In this document: one piece after another, positions 30,638 through 40,735 of the stretch | How positions within the stretch are numbered: the first letter of the stretch is position 1 | Layout: each line of letters begins with the position of its first letter | NCBI RefSeq assembly: GCF_029717145.1 | Contig: NZ_CP099222.1 | Location: 1,798,001-1,862,000 of the forward strand | Source of the DNA: Citrobacter freundii | Lineage (GTDB): Bacteria > Pseudomonadota > Gammaproteobacteria > Enterobacterales > Enterobacteriaceae | Direction of reading: 5' to 3' | DNA: 64,000 nucleotides | Program-made: the position numbers and the translations under genes | Notes under the pieces: model-generated | Databases searched by the model: none | Told to the model about the DNA's origin: nothing | What the model saw: only the letters and a program-made list of their open reading frames with translations

Positions 30638-31549
30638 ATGATTTCTGCGAGCGCCCTGAACTCAGAACTCATTAATAAAATCGCACAGGATTTTGCACAG
30701 GCCACCAGTCTGGCCGTTGTGGTTGTCAATATTCACGGTGATGAAATTTCTGAACTCTTTAATTTTACCCCTTTCTGCCAGTTGATGCGCCAGCACCCGC
30801 AACACAGCACGCGATGCCGTATGAGCGATCGTTGTGGGGGCCTTGAAGCATCAAAATCAGACCAGCCGTGTATTTATCGCTGTCATGCCGGCCTTACCGA
30901 TTTTTCTATCCCTTTGGTGATTGCAGGCCACTTGGTTGGTTTTGTTTTATGCGGTCAGGTGCGCTTAAGCAATGACGTAGGCCTGGTTGATATTTTGAAT
31001 GTCGATGATCGCTGGCAAGCCGATCCCGAACTGCTCAATGAATTTCGTAATGTTCCGGAAATGGACTATTCTCGCGTCATCGCCTCTGCAGATTTGCTGA
31101 AGTTGATTGTTGAAAATTGCCTTAAAAAACAATTGAATTTCGTTGTCATTAAAGACAGTCCACAGCAGTCAGAGTCGGTGCGTCCAACCCGTAGCCCGAC
31201 TCCTCATGACAGTAAAATGAAAAAAGCGTTGCGCTATATCGACGCACATTTGTCGGATGAGCTTCGCCTCGAGGAGGTGGCTTCGCATGTTTATCTCAGT
31301 CCGTACTATTTCAGCAAGCTGTTCAAAAAATATCAGGGGATCGGTTTTAATGCCTGGGTAAACCAACAGCGAATGGCAAGTGCTAAAGAGTTGCTTTGTC
31401 ATAGTGACTGGAGTATTGCCAGTATTGCGCGAAATTTAGGCTTTTCGCAAACCAGTTATTTTTGCAAAGTTTTCCGCCAGACATACCAGGTGACGCCGCA
31501 GGCTTTTCGCCAGCAAATTAGTGTTGTTTCGTCCGAAGAGTCAGCATAA
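30638..31549 (+). CDS. pocR: AraC-family activator PocR of pdu and cob
   Basis: A 303-residue regulator. Residues 1 to about 165 form the PocR sensory domain, with cysteines in F-C-Q-L-M-R, R-C-R-M-S-D-R-C-G-G and C-I-Y-R-C-H-A-G-L. An AraC/XylS double helix-turn-helix occupies about 195-295 (R-L-E-E-V-A-S-H-V-Y-L-S-P-Y-Y-F-S-K-L-F and S-I-A-R-N-L-G-F-S). In Salmonella it responds to 1,2-propanediol and activates the pdu and cob operons on either side. GAGAGG lies before the ATG. Confidence 0.96.
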   Translation: MISASALNSELINKIAQDFAQATSLAVVVVNIHGDEISELFNFTPFCQLMRQHPQHSTRCRMSDRCGGLEASKSDQPCIYRCHAGLTDFSIPLVIAGHLVGFVLCGQVRLSNDVGLVDILNVDDRWQADPELLNEFRNVPEMDYSRVIASADLLKLIVENCLKKQLNFVVIKDSPQQSESVRPTRSPTPHDSKMKKALRYIDAHLSDELRLEEVASHVYLSPYYFSKLFKKYQGIGFNAWVNQQRMASAKELLCHSDWSIASIARNLGFSQTSYFCKVFRQTYQVTPQAFRQQISVVSSEESA

Positions 31550-31892
31550 ATAGCAATATTTTGCTATTGCCGATTTTTGATATCGTATTGTATGTCCGTC
31601 ATTATAAAATGAAAAATAAGGATAGAAGACAATAAATTGTCATAGCGCAACAAAGTAATAGTGTCTGAAGGATAAACTGCACCAGTTTTTATTTTTGTGA
31701 TGAGATACAGTGTCTGTGTGAATGACTTTCTTTATTATTAATTGAAGCTTTCATACGGAATGCAAACTTAAGAATAAGCTGAATGACGCCATAACATTGG
31801 CTGAATGAGCGTAAAAGATATTTAAATGAATTTTTGTCATGAGGTGTGTTAATTCATCTCATGCCTGGAGCTTAATAGAATTTGCTCCTGAG
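31550..31892. promoter_or_regulatory. cob operon promoter region
   Basis: A 343-base AT-rich stretch between pocR and the cobalamin riboswitch, with no gene. Close to the pocR stop lies a hairpin AATAGCAA-TATT-TTGCTATT (31549-31568) followed by GCCGATTTTT, a plausible weak terminator. The rest should hold the PocR-dependent cob promoter; no confident -10/-35 pair was assigned. Confidence 0.5.
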
Positions 31893-32143
31893 CTGACAGG
31901 TTTACCACGTTTGTGGTAGGGAAGGGGGTGAGAATCCCCCGCAGCCCCCGCTGCTGTGATGCTGACGACCCCGTATAGACCACTGATCGCGAGATTGGGA
32001 AGGACGGGTGAGAATGACGCTAAGCCAGAAGACCTGCCTGTCAGTGACTACCAACAACTTCGGTGGGAAGTGGGTTGCTCAGATGCATACAGTCGAAAGA
32101 CTGGGTATCTCTACACCCCTACCACCCTGAACAGGATCAGGGT
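31893..32143 (+). ncRNA. Cobalamin (AdoCbl) riboswitch in the cbi/cob leader
   Basis: The closing stem is CTGACAGG (31893-31900) with CCTGTCAG (32037-32044). Inside lie the conserved core GCAGCCCCCGCTGCTGTGA and the B12 box AGCCAGAAGACCTGCC (32023-32038). Downstream, ACCCTGA (32124-32130) pairs with TCAGGGT (32137-32143), a hairpin that ends right at the cbiA ATG and carries the purine-rich AGGA in its loop. This fits translational shut-off when adenosylcobalamin is plentiful, as described for the Salmonella cob leader. Confidence 0.93.
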
Positions 32144-33523
32144 ATGGCGGCCAATTTTCGCGCGTTTGTTCTTGCAGGTACCGGAAGCGGCTGTGGTAAA
32201 ACCACGGTAACGCTGGGCTTGTTGAGTCTGCTGAAAAAACGCGGTTTGCGCGTCCAGCCTTGCAAAGTCGGTCCTGATTATCTGGATACCGGCTGGCATA
32301 CCGCCGTATCTGGCACAGCCTCCCGCAATCTTGATAGCTTCATGCTCCCCACTTCCACGCTGAACGCCTTATTTTGCGAACATATGCAGCATGCGGATAT
32401 CGCCGTCATCGAAGGCGTTATGGGGTTGTATGACGGTTATGGTACGGACCCCAATTACTGCAGTTCCGCCGCGATGGCGAAGCAGCTGGGCTGTCCGGTC
32501 ATTTTGCTGGTGGACGGTAAAGCCGTCTCAACGTCAATTGCTGCCACGGTGATGGGATTCCAGCATTTTGATCCAACGCTGAACATTGCTGGCGTGATTG
32601 TTAACCGGGTAAACAGCGAAACGCATTACCAGCTACTTAAAGTCGCCATCGAACGCTACTGTTCGATACCGGTATTGGGCTATGTTCCCCGCGTGGATGG
32701 CGTGGCGCTCCCTGAGCGTCATCTGGGACTGGTGACCGCGCGGGAATCAATCGTCAATCAGTTGCCGTGGCAGGAATTTGCTACAACGCTTGAGCAAACG
32801 TTAGATATCGACGCGCTGCTGGCCTTAAGCCAGTTAGACACCCCACCGGTGGGCGAATGGCCCGCGCTTCCTGCCGCCGATGCCGGAGCTGGACTGACGC
32901 TTGCCATTGCTGATGACGAAGCATTCAACTTCTACTATCCGGATAACATTACGCTACTGGCGCGCACGGGCCTCAATATTGTCCGTTTCAGCCCGCTACA
33001 CGACAGCCGTCTCCCTGATTGCCAGATGATCTGGCTAGGGGGCGGATACCCTGAGCTGCACGCAGCCGGGCTTGCCCGAAATTCCACCATGCTGGCGCAA
33101 CTGCGTGCGGCTCATCAGCGCGGTGTGGCGATTTACGCGGAGTGCGGTGGTCTGATGTACCTGGGGAGTTCGCTGGAAGACAGCAACGGCGATATCTGGC
33201 CGATGGCGGATATTATTCCCGGTCACAGCAAAATGGGCAAACGTCTGACCCGATTTGGCTATTGTGAAGCGCAGGCCGAACAACAAACCTTACTCGCTGC
33301 GCCCGGTGACGTGCTGCGCGGACATGAATTTCACTATTCCGATTTTACCCCTCAAACCCAGGCCGTGATGAGCTGTCGCAAAGTTCGCGATGGCGAAACG
33401 TTACAGGCGTGGTCTGGCGGTTGGCAGGTTGGCAATGCGTTTGCCAGCTACCTGCACGTTCATTTTGCTCAGCGTCCTGAGATGCTTAATCACTGGCTGG
33501 ACGCCGCGAGGAGCGTGAAATGA
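32144..33523 (+). CDS. cbiA: Cobyrinate a,c-diamide synthase CbiA
   Basis: A 459-residue enzyme that amidates side chains a and c of cobyrinic acid with glutamine and ATP. The N-terminal CobQ/CobB-type ATPase starts with A-G-T-G-S-G-C-G-K-T-T. The C-terminal glutaminase-like domain contains Y-A-E-C-G-G-L-M-Y-L with the nucleophilic Cys. The ATG at 32144 was chosen over a GTG at 32063 because the latter lies beyond the riboswitch hairpin and adds residues foreign to the family. It overlaps cbiB by 4 bases. Confidence 0.96.
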   Translation: MAANFRAFVLAGTGSGCGKTTVTLGLLSLLKKRGLRVQPCKVGPDYLDTGWHTAVSGTASRNLDSFMLPTSTLNALFCEHMQHADIAVIEGVMGLYDGYGTDPNYCSSAAMAKQLGCPVILLVDGKAVSTSIAATVMGFQHFDPTLNIAGVIVNRVNSETHYQLLKVAIERYCSIPVLGYVPRVDGVALPERHLGLVTARESIVNQLPWQEFATTLEQTLDIDALLALSQLDTPPVGEWPALPAADAGAGLTLAIADDEAFNFYYPDNITLLARTGLNIVRFSPLHDSRLPDCQMIWLGGGYPELHAAGLARNSTMLAQLRAAHQRGVAIYAECGGLMYLGSSLEDSNGDIWPMADIIPGHSKMGKRLTRFGYCEAQAEQQTLLAAPGDVLRGHEFHYSDFTPQTQAVMSCRKVRDGETLQAWSGGWQVGNAFASYLHVHFAQRPEMLNHWLDAARSVK

Positions 33524-34479
33524 CACTGCTCGCGTGGTGTGTCGCCTGGCTGCTTGATTTTATCATTGGCGATCCGCAGAGCTGGCCGCATCCGGTACGT
33601 TGGATTGGCAATCTCATTACTGCGGTGCAGCGCCTGGTTCGCCGCTACTGCCATAGCGATGGCATGCTGCGTATCGGTGGCGCAGTGCTGTGGGTTGTGG
33701 TGGTCGGCGTGACCTGGGGCGTTTCATGGGGCGTACTGACGCTGGCGCAATCGCTTCATCCGTGGCTAGGGTGGGGCGTCGAGGTGTGGATGATCTTTAC
33801 CGTGTTGGCTGGCCGCTGCCTGGCGAATGCCGCACGAGATGTCGAACGTCCACTGCGTGCCAATAATCTCACAGAAAGTCGGGAAAAAGTATCCTGGATT
33901 GTGGGGCGTGACACCTCGCAATTACAGCCGAAACAGATCACTCGAGCCGTAGTGGAAACCATCGCTGAAAATACCGTGGACGGCATCATTGCACCGCTGT
34001 TTTTCCTTTTTCTCGGCGGTGCTCCGTTGGCGATGGCCTACAAAGCGGTGAACACCCTGGATTCCATGGTTGGCTATAAAAATGAAAAGTACCGTGCTAT
34101 CGGGATGGTCAGTGCGCGACTGGATGATGTCGCGAATTTGATTCCTGCCCGACTGGGGTGGCTGTTGCTCGGGTGCGCTGCATTTTTATGCCGTAAAGAC
34201 GGCTTCGGTGCATTACACATTGGTTGGCGCGATCGCTACAACCATAGCAGTCCAAACTGTGCCTGGTCCGAGGGGGCCGTTGCCGGAGCATTAGGTGTCC
34301 GCCTTGGTGGCCCTAACGACTATTTTGGTCTGCGCGTTGAGAAACCGTGGATTGGTGATGCACAACGAGACATTTCAGTAGACGACATTTCCCAAACAAT
34401 TCGATTGATGTGGGTAGCATCGACCCTGGCCCTGGCGCTATTTATTGCGCTGCGGTGGCTGTTGGTCGGTGTGGCCTGA
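33520..34479 (+). CDS. cbiB: Adenosylcobinamide-phosphate synthase CbiB
   Basis: A 319-residue membrane protein (CbiB/CobD family) that joins aminopropanol phosphate to adenosylcobyric acid. About four to five membrane spans and the conserved segments H-P-V-R-W-I-G, E-T-I-A-E-N-T-V-D-G, L-D-S-M-V-G-Y-K-N and N-S-P-N-C-A-W-S-E-like (H-S-S-P-N-C-A-W) are visible. It overlaps cbiA by 4 bases. Confidence 0.95.
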   Translation: MTLLAWCVAWLLDFIIGDPQSWPHPVRWIGNLITAVQRLVRRYCHSDGMLRIGGAVLWVVVVGVTWGVSWGVLTLAQSLHPWLGWGVEVWMIFTVLAGRCLANAARDVERPLRANNLTESREKVSWIVGRDTSQLQPKQITRAVVETIAENTVDGIIAPLFFLFLGGAPLAMAYKAVNTLDSMVGYKNEKYRAIGMVSARLDDVANLIPARLGWLLLGCAAFLCRKDGFGALHIGWRDRYNHSSPNCAWSEGAVAGALGVRLGGPNDYFGLRVEKPWIGDAQRDISVDDISQTIRLMWVASTLALALFIALRWLLVGVA

Positions 34480-34489
34480 GGACAAAACA

Positions 34490-35122
34490 ATGCAATACAT
34501 TCAGCAACCCCAGGCGATTGAAGCCAAAAGTTTCGACATCATTGGCGACATTATTCGTGAAACCCGCCCGGACTATCAGTTTGCCAGCCCATTGCATGAA
34601 GCCATCATCAAGCGGGTGATCCACACCACCGCTGACTTCGACTGGCTGGACATTTTGTGGTTTTCCGATGATGTACTGGCGCAGTTTTGCGCCGCGTTAA
34701 ACCGCTCAAGCGTGATTTATACCGATACTACGATGGCCCTTTCCGGGATCAACAAAACATTGCTGGCAAAATTCGGCGGAGAATGCCGCTGTTACATCAG
34801 CGACCCGCGTGTGGTGCGCGCCGCAAAAGAACAGGGGATCACTCGTTCGATGGCCGCCGTCGACATTGCGGTTCAGGAAGAGGGCGAAAAGCTGTTTGTC
34901 TTTGGCAATGCGCCGACGGCGCTGTTCCGTCTGATGGAACACGATGTTGCCGTGAGCGGCGTGGTCGGTGTGCCGGTAGGGTTTGTCGGCGCGGATGAGT
35001 CGAAAGATGCGCTGACGAAAAGTCATCTGCCTGCCATAGCTGCCCTGGGCCGCAAAGGCGGAAGCAACGTCGCAGCCGCTATCGTCAACGCGATGCTCTA
35101 CCACATGCAGGGGGCGCGATGA
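34490..35122 (+). CDS. cbiC: Cobalt-precorrin-8 methylmutase CbiC
   Basis: A 210-residue precorrin-8X methylmutase that moves the C-11 methyl to C-12 to give cobyrinic acid. The catalytic His is expected in V-I-H-T-T-A-D-F near residue 43. [13 protein letters not shown] is a family signature. The ATG at 34490 was chosen over 34445 because the latter lies inside cbiB. It overlaps cbiD by 4 bases. Confidence 0.95.
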   Translation: MQYIQQPQAIEAKSFDIIGDIIRETRPDYQFASPLHEAIIKRVIHTTADFDWLDILWFSDDVLAQFCAALNRSSVIYTDTTMALSGINKTLLAKFGGECRCYISDPRVVRAAKEQGITRSMAAVDIAVQEEGEKLFVFGNAPTALFRLMEHDVAVSGVVGVPVGFVGADESKDALTKSHLPAIAALGRKGGSNVAAAIVNAMLYHMQGAR

Positions 35123-36267
35123 GCGACCAACCCTTTGACGCACCGGTATGGCACAACGGTAAAGCGCTGCGCAAAGGGTACACCACCGGATCGTGTGCGA
35201 CGGCAGCAGCCAAAGTCGCTGCGTTGATGGTATTGCGTCAGCATTTGATCCATCAAGTATCCATAGTCACCCCGTCCGGGGTCACGCTATGCCTGAACGT
35301 TGAGTCGCCGCACATTGAAGGGCAGCAGGCGATTGCCGCTATTCGTAAAGACGGCGGTGATGATGTGGACGCCACCCACGGGATGCTGATTTTTGCTCGT
35401 GTGACGCTAGACGACAGCGGCGAAATAGCGCTGCAGGGCGGCGAAGGTGTCGGCACGGTCACCCGCAAAGGAATTGGCCTACCGGTAGGCAGTTCGGCAA
35501 TCAATCGCACGCCGCGTCAGACTATTGAGTCAGCGGTTCGCGAGGCGATCGGCCCAAATCGTGGGGCACAGATTGAAATTTTTGCCCCGGAAGGTGAAGA
35601 GCGGGCGCAGAAAACCTACAACTCGCGTCTGGGTATTCTGGGCGGCATTTCCATTATCGGCACCACCGGCATTGTTACGCCCATGTCGGAAGAGAGCTGG
35701 AAGCGTTCACTGTCGCTGGAGTTGGAAATCAAACGTGCGGCGGGACTAGAGCGTGTGGTGCTGGTGCCGGGTAACCATGGCGAACGTTTTGTCCGCGAAC
35801 AGATGGGGATTGACACGCAGGTGGTGGTCACCATGAGCAACTTTGTCGGCTACATGATTGAAGAGGCCGTCCGCCTTGGGTTCAAACAAATCGTTCTCGT
35901 CGGACATCCGGGCAAGCTCATCAAAATTGCAGCGGGTATTTTCCATACCCACAGCCATATTGCCGACGCGCGTATGGAAACTCTGGTCGCCCACCTGGCG
36001 CTGCTCGGTGCGCCGCTGGAATTACTGACGTTGGTCAGCGACTGCGATACCACCGAAGCCGCGATGGAGCACATCGATGCCTACGGTTTTCAGCATATTT
36101 ACGATCATCTGGCTAAACGTATCTGCATGCGTGTCCTGCAGACTTTGCGTTTTACCAAAAATCCGCCGACCTGCGACGCCATCATGTTCTCTTTTGATAA
36201 CCAGATCCTCGGCAGCAACCGCCCGGTCACAGAGATTGCGCAGGAGATGACATGCTTACCGTTGTAG
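35119..36267 (+). CDS. cbiD: Cobalt-precorrin-5B C1-methyltransferase CbiD
   Basis: A 382-residue S-adenosylmethionine-dependent enzyme of the anaerobic pathway that methylates C-1 after loss of acetaldehyde. The start [14 protein letters not shown] and [11 protein letters not shown] are signatures of the family, which differs from other corrin methylases. It overlaps cbiC by 4 and cbiE by 16 bases. Confidence 0.95.
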   Translation: MSDQPFDAPVWHNGKALRKGYTTGSCATAAAKVAALMVLRQHLIHQVSIVTPSGVTLCLNVESPHIEGQQAIAAIRKDGGDDVDATHGMLIFARVTLDDSGEIALQGGEGVGTVTRKGIGLPVGSSAINRTPRQTIESAVREAIGPNRGAQIEIFAPEGEERAQKTYNSRLGILGGISIIGTTGIVTPMSEESWKRSLSLELEIKRAAGLERVVLVPGNHGERFVREQMGIDTQVVVTMSNFVGYMIEEAVRLGFKQIVLVGHPGKLIKIAAGIFHTHSHIADARMETLVAHLALLGAPLELLTLVSDCDTTEAAMEHIDAYGFQHIYDHLAKRICMRVLQTLRFTKNPPTCDAIMFSFDNQILGSNRPVTEIAQEMTCLPL

Positions 36268-36857
36268 GGATGGGACCCGCGGGGTTGCATTTGATGACGC
36301 CCGCAGCACGCGAGTCTGTCGCCACGGCGGATGTGCTGGTCGGTGGTCAACGGCATTTGCAGCAGTTCCCGGATTTTACCGGCGAGCGGTTTGCCCTTGG
36401 CGCCAATATCCCGGAGTTATTAACCTGGATTGGCGAGCATCAGGGGAAGCATGTAGTGGTACTGGCCTCTGGCGATCCGTTGTTCTACGGCATTGGCACC
36501 CGGATGGTGGCGCATTTTGGCATTGAACATGTGCGCATTATTCCTGGCATCAGTGCGGTGCAATATCTGTGCGCGCAGTCCGGTATTGATATGAACGACA
36601 TGTGGCTGACCAGTAGCCACGGCCGTAGCGTCTGTTTCGATGAACTGGCACGACATAACAAGGTGGCGATGGTCACGGATGCCCTGTGCGGTCCGCGCGA
36701 AATTGCACATCAGCTTATTGCCCGTGGTAAGGGGCATCGCTGGATGGTGATTGGCGAAAACCTGGCAATGGAAAATGAACGCATCCACTGCCTGCCGCTC
36801 AGTGAAATTAATGCCGACTATGACATGAATGCAGTGGTGATCCTCGATGAAAGATGA
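36252..36857 (+). CDS. cbiE: Cobalt-precorrin-7 C5-methyltransferase CbiE
   Basis: A 201-residue tetrapyrrole methylase. The N-terminal V-V-G-M-G-P-A-G-L and [11 protein letters not shown] are the SAM-binding signatures. It methylates C-5; its partner CbiT handles C-15 and decarboxylation. In many bacteria the two are fused as CobL, whereas here they are separate genes overlapping by 11 bases. Confidence 0.95.
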   Translation: MLTVVGMGPAGLHLMTPAARESVATADVLVGGQRHLQQFPDFTGERFALGANIPELLTWIGEHQGKHVVVLASGDPLFYGIGTRMVAHFGIEHVRIIPGISAVQYLCAQSGIDMNDMWLTSSHGRSVCFDELARHNKVAMVTDALCGPREIAHQLIARGKGHRWMVIGENLAMENERIHCLPLSEINADYDMNAVVILDER

Positions 36858-37416
36858 GCTTTTTCTGCGTGGAGAGAAGGTGCCGATGACCAAAGAAGCG
36901 GTACGTGCACTTGCCCTCTCAAAACTTGAATTACACCGTGCCACGCACCTGATTGATATTGGCGCAGGAACCGGCAGCGTGTCGATAGAAGCGGCGTTGC
37001 AATATCCATCGCTACGCGTGACGGCGATTGAGCGTAACCCGGCGGCACTCAGACTGCTGGACGAGAATCGCCAGCACTTTGCCTGCGCCAACGTTGATAT
37101 TTATCCCGGTATCGCGCCGATGACCATCGCGGAAAAAGCTGATGCCATCTTTATGGGCGGCAGTGGTGGTCACTTGACCGACCTGATCGACTGGTCGATG
37201 CGCCAACTGCATCCCGCCGGACGGCTGGTAATGACCTTCATTCTTCAGGAAAACCTGAATACCGCGCTGGCGCATCTGGAGCACCTTGGCGTGCAGGGTG
37301 TGGACTGCCTGCAAATGCAGGTGTCATCACTGACCACGCTTGGCAGTGGCCACTATTTCAAACCGAATAATCCCGTTTTTGTTATCGCCTGTCAGAAGGA
37401 AGGAAACCATGTCTGA
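36847..37416 (+). CDS. cbiT: Cobalt-precorrin-6B C15-methyltransferase (decarboxylating) CbiT
   Basis: A 189-residue class I SAM methyltransferase. [15 protein letters not shown] (about 36-50) is the SAM loop. It methylates C-15 and decarboxylates the C-12 acetate. It overlaps cbiE by 11 and cbiF by 8 bases. Confidence 0.95.
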   Translation: MKDELFLRGEKVPMTKEAVRALALSKLELHRATHLIDIGAGTGSVSIEAALQYPSLRVTAIERNPAALRLLDENRQHFACANVDIYPGIAPMTIAEKADAIFMGGSGGHLTDLIDWSMRQLHPAGRLVMTFILQENLNTALAHLEHLGVQGVDCLQMQVSSLTTLGSGHYFKPNNPVFVIACQKEGNHV

Positions 37417-38182
37417 GATATTTGATCCCCGTAGTGTGTGGTTTGTTGGCGCTGGTCCTGGCGATCGCGAGCTGATTACCCTCAAAGGTTACCGGTTGCT
37501 GCAGCAGGCGCAGGTGGTTATCTATGCCGGATCGCTGATTAACACCGAACTGCTGGAATATTGCCCACCTGATGCTGAGTGTCACGACAGCGCCGAACTG
37601 CATCTGGAACAAATCCTCGACTTGATGGAAGCCGGTGTAAAAGCGGGTAAAACGGTTGTGCGTCTGCAAACCGGCGACGTCTCGCTGTACGGCTCGGTCC
37701 GCGAGCAGGGTGAAGAGCTGACCAAACGCGGGATTGAATGGCAGGTGGTGCCAGGCGTGAGCGCGTTCCTCGGGGCAGCGGCAGAACTCGGCGTCGAGTA
37801 TACGGTACCTGAAGTGTCGCAGAGTCTGATCATTACCCGTCTTGAAGGTCGTACGCCGGTACCGGAGCGCGAACAACTGGAGGCGTTTGCCAGTCACCAG
37901 ACGTCAATGGCGATTTATCTTTCCGTCCAGCGTATCCATCGGGTGGCTGAGCGTCTGATTGAAGGCGGTTATCCGGCGACCACGCCAGTGGCGGTCATCT
38001 ATAAAGCCACCTGGCCTGAAAGCCAGACCGTACGTGGCACCCTTGAGGATATTGGCGACAAAGTGCGCGATGCGGGGATCCGCAAAACGGCGCTTATTCT
38101 GGTCGGCAACTTCCTGGGCTCGGAGTATCACTACTCCAAACTCTATGCGGCGGACTTTAGCCATGAATACCGTAAAGCCTGA
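37409..38182 (+). CDS. cbiF: Cobalt-precorrin-4 C11-methyltransferase CbiF
   Basis: A 257-residue tetrapyrrole methylase with [12 protein letters not shown] near the N terminus and [10 protein letters not shown]. It adds the C-11 methyl. AAGGA lies before the ATG at 37409; the longer frame from 37340 is inside cbiT. It overlaps cbiG by 20 bases. Confidence 0.95.
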   Translation: MSEIFDPRSVWFVGAGPGDRELITLKGYRLLQQAQVVIYAGSLINTELLEYCPPDAECHDSAELHLEQILDLMEAGVKAGKTVVRLQTGDVSLYGSVREQGEELTKRGIEWQVVPGVSAFLGAAAELGVEYTVPEVSQSLIITRLEGRTPVPEREQLEAFASHQTSMAIYLSVQRIHRVAERLIEGGYPATTPVAVIYKATWPESQTVRGTLEDIGDKVRDAGIRKTALILVGNFLGSEYHYSKLYAADFSHEYRKA

Positions 38183-39218
38183 GTCTATCGCGTTGTTCTG
38201 CCTGACGCCCGGCGGTGTTTTGCTGGCGAAGCGTCTGGCGGCAATGCTACCGGTGACCTGTTTCACCAGTGAAAAATTGCTGGAGGAGGGATTTCTTCCC
38301 TTCGAAAACGGGTTTGCCAATGCGGCCCGCGATGCGTTTGCGAACTATTCGGCGCTGATTTTTATCGGCGCGACCGGTATTGCGGTACGTGTGCTGGCCC
38401 CGCTGGTTAACGACAAGTTTTGTGACCCGGCGGTGGTCGTGATCGATGAGCGTGCGCAGCATGTCATCAGCCTGCTGTCGGGCCATGCGGGGGGCGCTAA
38501 CACGTTGGCGCGCTACCTGGCGGGCATGCTGGGTGCGGATCCGGTGATCACCACGGCGACGGATGTGAATGACATGGCGGCCCTTGATACGCTGGCGTTT
38601 CAACTGAATGCGCGAATGACCGACTTCCGTTCGGTGGTAAAAATCGTTAATCAGATGCTGGTCAGCAACAAGCGGGTTGGCCTGTGGTGGGACGACGAAC
38701 TGGCGCAGGACGTCAGTCATTGCGATCGTCGTGGTTTCATCACGGTGACTGACCTGAACCAACTCCCTGAACTCGATGCGCTGATTTGCATCACCTTGCG
38801 GACCGATCTCCCCGAGTTGCCCCTTCCGCACTGGAAGTTGGTGCCACAGCGGGTTGTCGCCGGGATTGGCTGTCGTCGCGATACGCCGTTCCCGCTGTTA
38901 GCTGAACTGCTTTCCCGCCAACTTGAAGCCCAACGGCTCGATCCGTTGGCACTAAAAGCCATCGGCAGCATTACGCTGAAAAAAGATGAACAGGGGCTTA
39001 TCCAACTGGCTTCCTGCTGTCGCGTACCTTTCGAAACCTTTACTGCTGACGCGCTGCGTGAGCATGAACACCGTTTTCCTGCCTCATCGTTTGTGCGTAA
39101 AACGGTCGGGACGGGGAGCGTCTCCGGTCCTGCAGCCTGGCTGCTGAGCCATGGACAACTGTTAGGCGAGACCCTGCGTGAACAGGGCGTCACTATTACT
39201 TTGGGAGTTTCACACTGA
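38163..39218 (+). CDS. cbiG: Cobalt-precorrin-5A hydrolase CbiG
   Basis: A 351-residue enzyme that opens the delta-lactone of cobalt-precorrin-5A and releases acetaldehyde, a step specific to the oxygen-independent pathway. The N-terminal and central part includes [10 protein letters not shown] and S-G-H-A-G-G-A-N; the C-terminal domain has G-I-G-C-R-R-D-T. The ATG at 38163 sits inside the end of cbiF; the longer frame from 37959 was rejected. Confidence 0.94.
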   Translation: MNTVKPESIALFCLTPGGVLLAKRLAAMLPVTCFTSEKLLEEGFLPFENGFANAARDAFANYSALIFIGATGIAVRVLAPLVNDKFCDPAVVVIDERAQHVISLLSGHAGGANTLARYLAGMLGADPVITTATDVNDMAALDTLAFQLNARMTDFRSVVKIVNQMLVSNKRVGLWWDDELAQDVSHCDRRGFITVTDLNQLPELDALICITLRTDLPELPLPHWKLVPQRVVAGIGCRRDTPFPLLAELLSRQLEAQRLDPLALKAIGSITLKKDEQGLIQLASCCRVPFETFTADALREHEHRFPASSFVRKTVGTGSVSGPAAWLLSHGQLLGETLREQGVTITLGVSH

Positions 39219-39943
39219 TGTTAACCGTAATTGGAATTGGTCCTGGCTCGCAGGCAATGATGACCATGGAAGCCGTTGAAGCACTGAAAGCGGCAGAAAT
39301 TATCGTGGGTTACAAAACCTACACCCACCTGGTAAAAGCCTTCACCGGCGATAAGCAGGTGATCAAAACCGGGATGTGCAAAGAGATAGAACGCTGCCAG
39401 GCTGCGATTGAGCTAGCGCAGGCCGGTCATAACGTGGCGCTAATCAGCAGCGGCGATGCCGGAATTTACGGCATGGCCGGGCTGGTGCTTGAGCTGGTCA
39501 GCAAGCAGAAACTGGATGTTGAGGTCAAGCTAATTCCAGGGATGACTGCCAGCATTGCCGCGGCCTCTTTGCTCGGTGCTCCGCTGATGCACGACTTCTG
39601 CCATATCAGTTTAAGCGACCTGTTAACACCGTGGCCGGTGATTGAAAAACGCATTGTGGCCGCGGGCGAAGCTGACTTCGTGATTTGTTTCTATAACCCG
39701 CGCAGCCGTGGCCGCGAAGGGCATCTGGCACGTGCTTTTGAGCTGCTTTCTGCCAGCAAAAGTGCACAAACACCGGTGGGTATCGTGAAGTCAGCCGGAC
39801 GTAAAAAACAGGAAAAATGGCTGACCACGCTCGGCGAAATGGACTTTGAACCGGTGGATATGACCAGCCTGGTGATTGTCGGCAACAAAACGACCTACGT
39901 TCAGGATGGCCTGATGATCACCCCACGCGGTTATGTACTGTGA
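39218..39943 (+). CDS. cbiH: Cobalt-precorrin-3 C17-methyltransferase CbiH
   Basis: A 241-residue tetrapyrrole methylase that methylates C-17 and contracts the ring. I-G-I-G-P-G-S-Q-A-M and S-S-G-D-A-G-I-Y-G-M-A-G are the SAM-binding signatures, and C-F-Y-N-P-R-S-R-G-R is typical of CbiH/CobJ. It starts at the last base of the cbiG stop. Confidence 0.95.
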   Translation: MLTVIGIGPGSQAMMTMEAVEALKAAEIIVGYKTYTHLVKAFTGDKQVIKTGMCKEIERCQAAIELAQAGHNVALISSGDAGIYGMAGLVLELVSKQKLDVEVKLIPGMTASIAAASLLGAPLMHDFCHISLSDLLTPWPVIEKRIVAAGEADFVICFYNPRSRGREGHLARAFELLSASKSAQTPVGIVKSAGRKKQEKWLTTLGEMDFEPVDMTSLVIVGNKTTYVQDGLMITPRGYVL

Positions 39944-40725
39944 ATTACGGTGATGTGCTGGTCATGGGCGGTACCAGCGACGCGCGCATGCTGTGCCAGC
40001 AACTGGATGCGGCGAACGTGGCTTATACCCTGTCGGTAGCCACCCCAACGGGGAAACAGCTGGCGGGCGATATTAAAGGTCAGGTGCGCTGTGGACGTCT
40101 GGAGCGGGAACACATGGTTGCCTGGCTGCAGGAAAACCGTACGCGCTGGGTGATTGATGCCTCACATCCGTATGCCGAAGTGGTGAGTCGTAACATCATG
40201 AGCGCCTGTGAAGCTGCGGGCGTGCTGCTGAGCCGCTATCAGCGCCCTGAGCAGTTGAGTGGCTTAACGCATCCGCATCTGTACACCGTGCAGAGTATTC
40301 AGCAAGCCTGCGACGTAGCGCGTCGCTTTGGCGAACGTGTGCTGCTAACCACCGGCAGCAAAGATCTGGCTATCTGGCGCGCGGGGCTGCCGGAAAAAAC
40401 ACTGCTGGCCCGCGTACTGCCGGTGCCTGACGTTATCCAGCAATGCGCCGATTTAGGATTTGGCGTTGGCGAAATATTCGCCCTGTGCGGGCCGTTTAGT
40501 GCTGAGTTTAATGCCGCTTTTTACCGTCAGTGTCTGGCTGACGTGGTCATCACCAAAGCATCGGGTGCGGAAGGTGGTTATCAGGAAAAAGTACAACCCT
40601 GTCTGGATGCCGGGATCCCCTGCATCGTGATTACACGTCCGGCACCGTTGGTGACGGGAGAAGAATTACTGGATAGTCAGGCCGCATTTGCGGCGCGTTT
40701 AGTGCGCTGGCTGGCTGTGGCTTAA
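39940..40725 (+). CDS. cbiJ: Cobalt-precorrin-6A reductase CbiJ
   Basis: A 261-residue NAD(P)H-dependent reductase of the C18-C19 double bond. V-M-G-G-T-S-D-A-R is the nucleotide-binding start, and D-A-S-H-P-Y-A follows near residue 70. It uses a GTG start that overlaps the cbiH stop (GTGA), as is usual for tight coupling. Confidence 0.94.
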   Translation: MNYGDVLVMGGTSDARMLCQQLDAANVAYTLSVATPTGKQLAGDIKGQVRCGRLEREHMVAWLQENRTRWVIDASHPYAEVVSRNIMSACEAAGVLLSRYQRPEQLSGLTHPHLYTVQSIQQACDVARRFGERVLLTTGSKDLAIWRAGLPEKTLLARVLPVPDVIQQCADLGFGVGEIFALCGPFSAEFNAAFYRQCLADVVITKASGAEGGYQEKVQPCLDAGIPCIVITRPAPLVTGEELLDSQAAFAARLVRWLAVA

Positions 40726-40735
40726 GGAGTTAGAG

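Noticed and set aside
31956..32210. 84-codon open frame across the cobalamin leader
   Set aside because: It lies within the riboswitch structure and runs out of frame into cbiA.
38247..38831. 194-codon open frame antisense to cbiG
   Set aside because: Composition-driven shadow frame without ribosome site or family resemblance.
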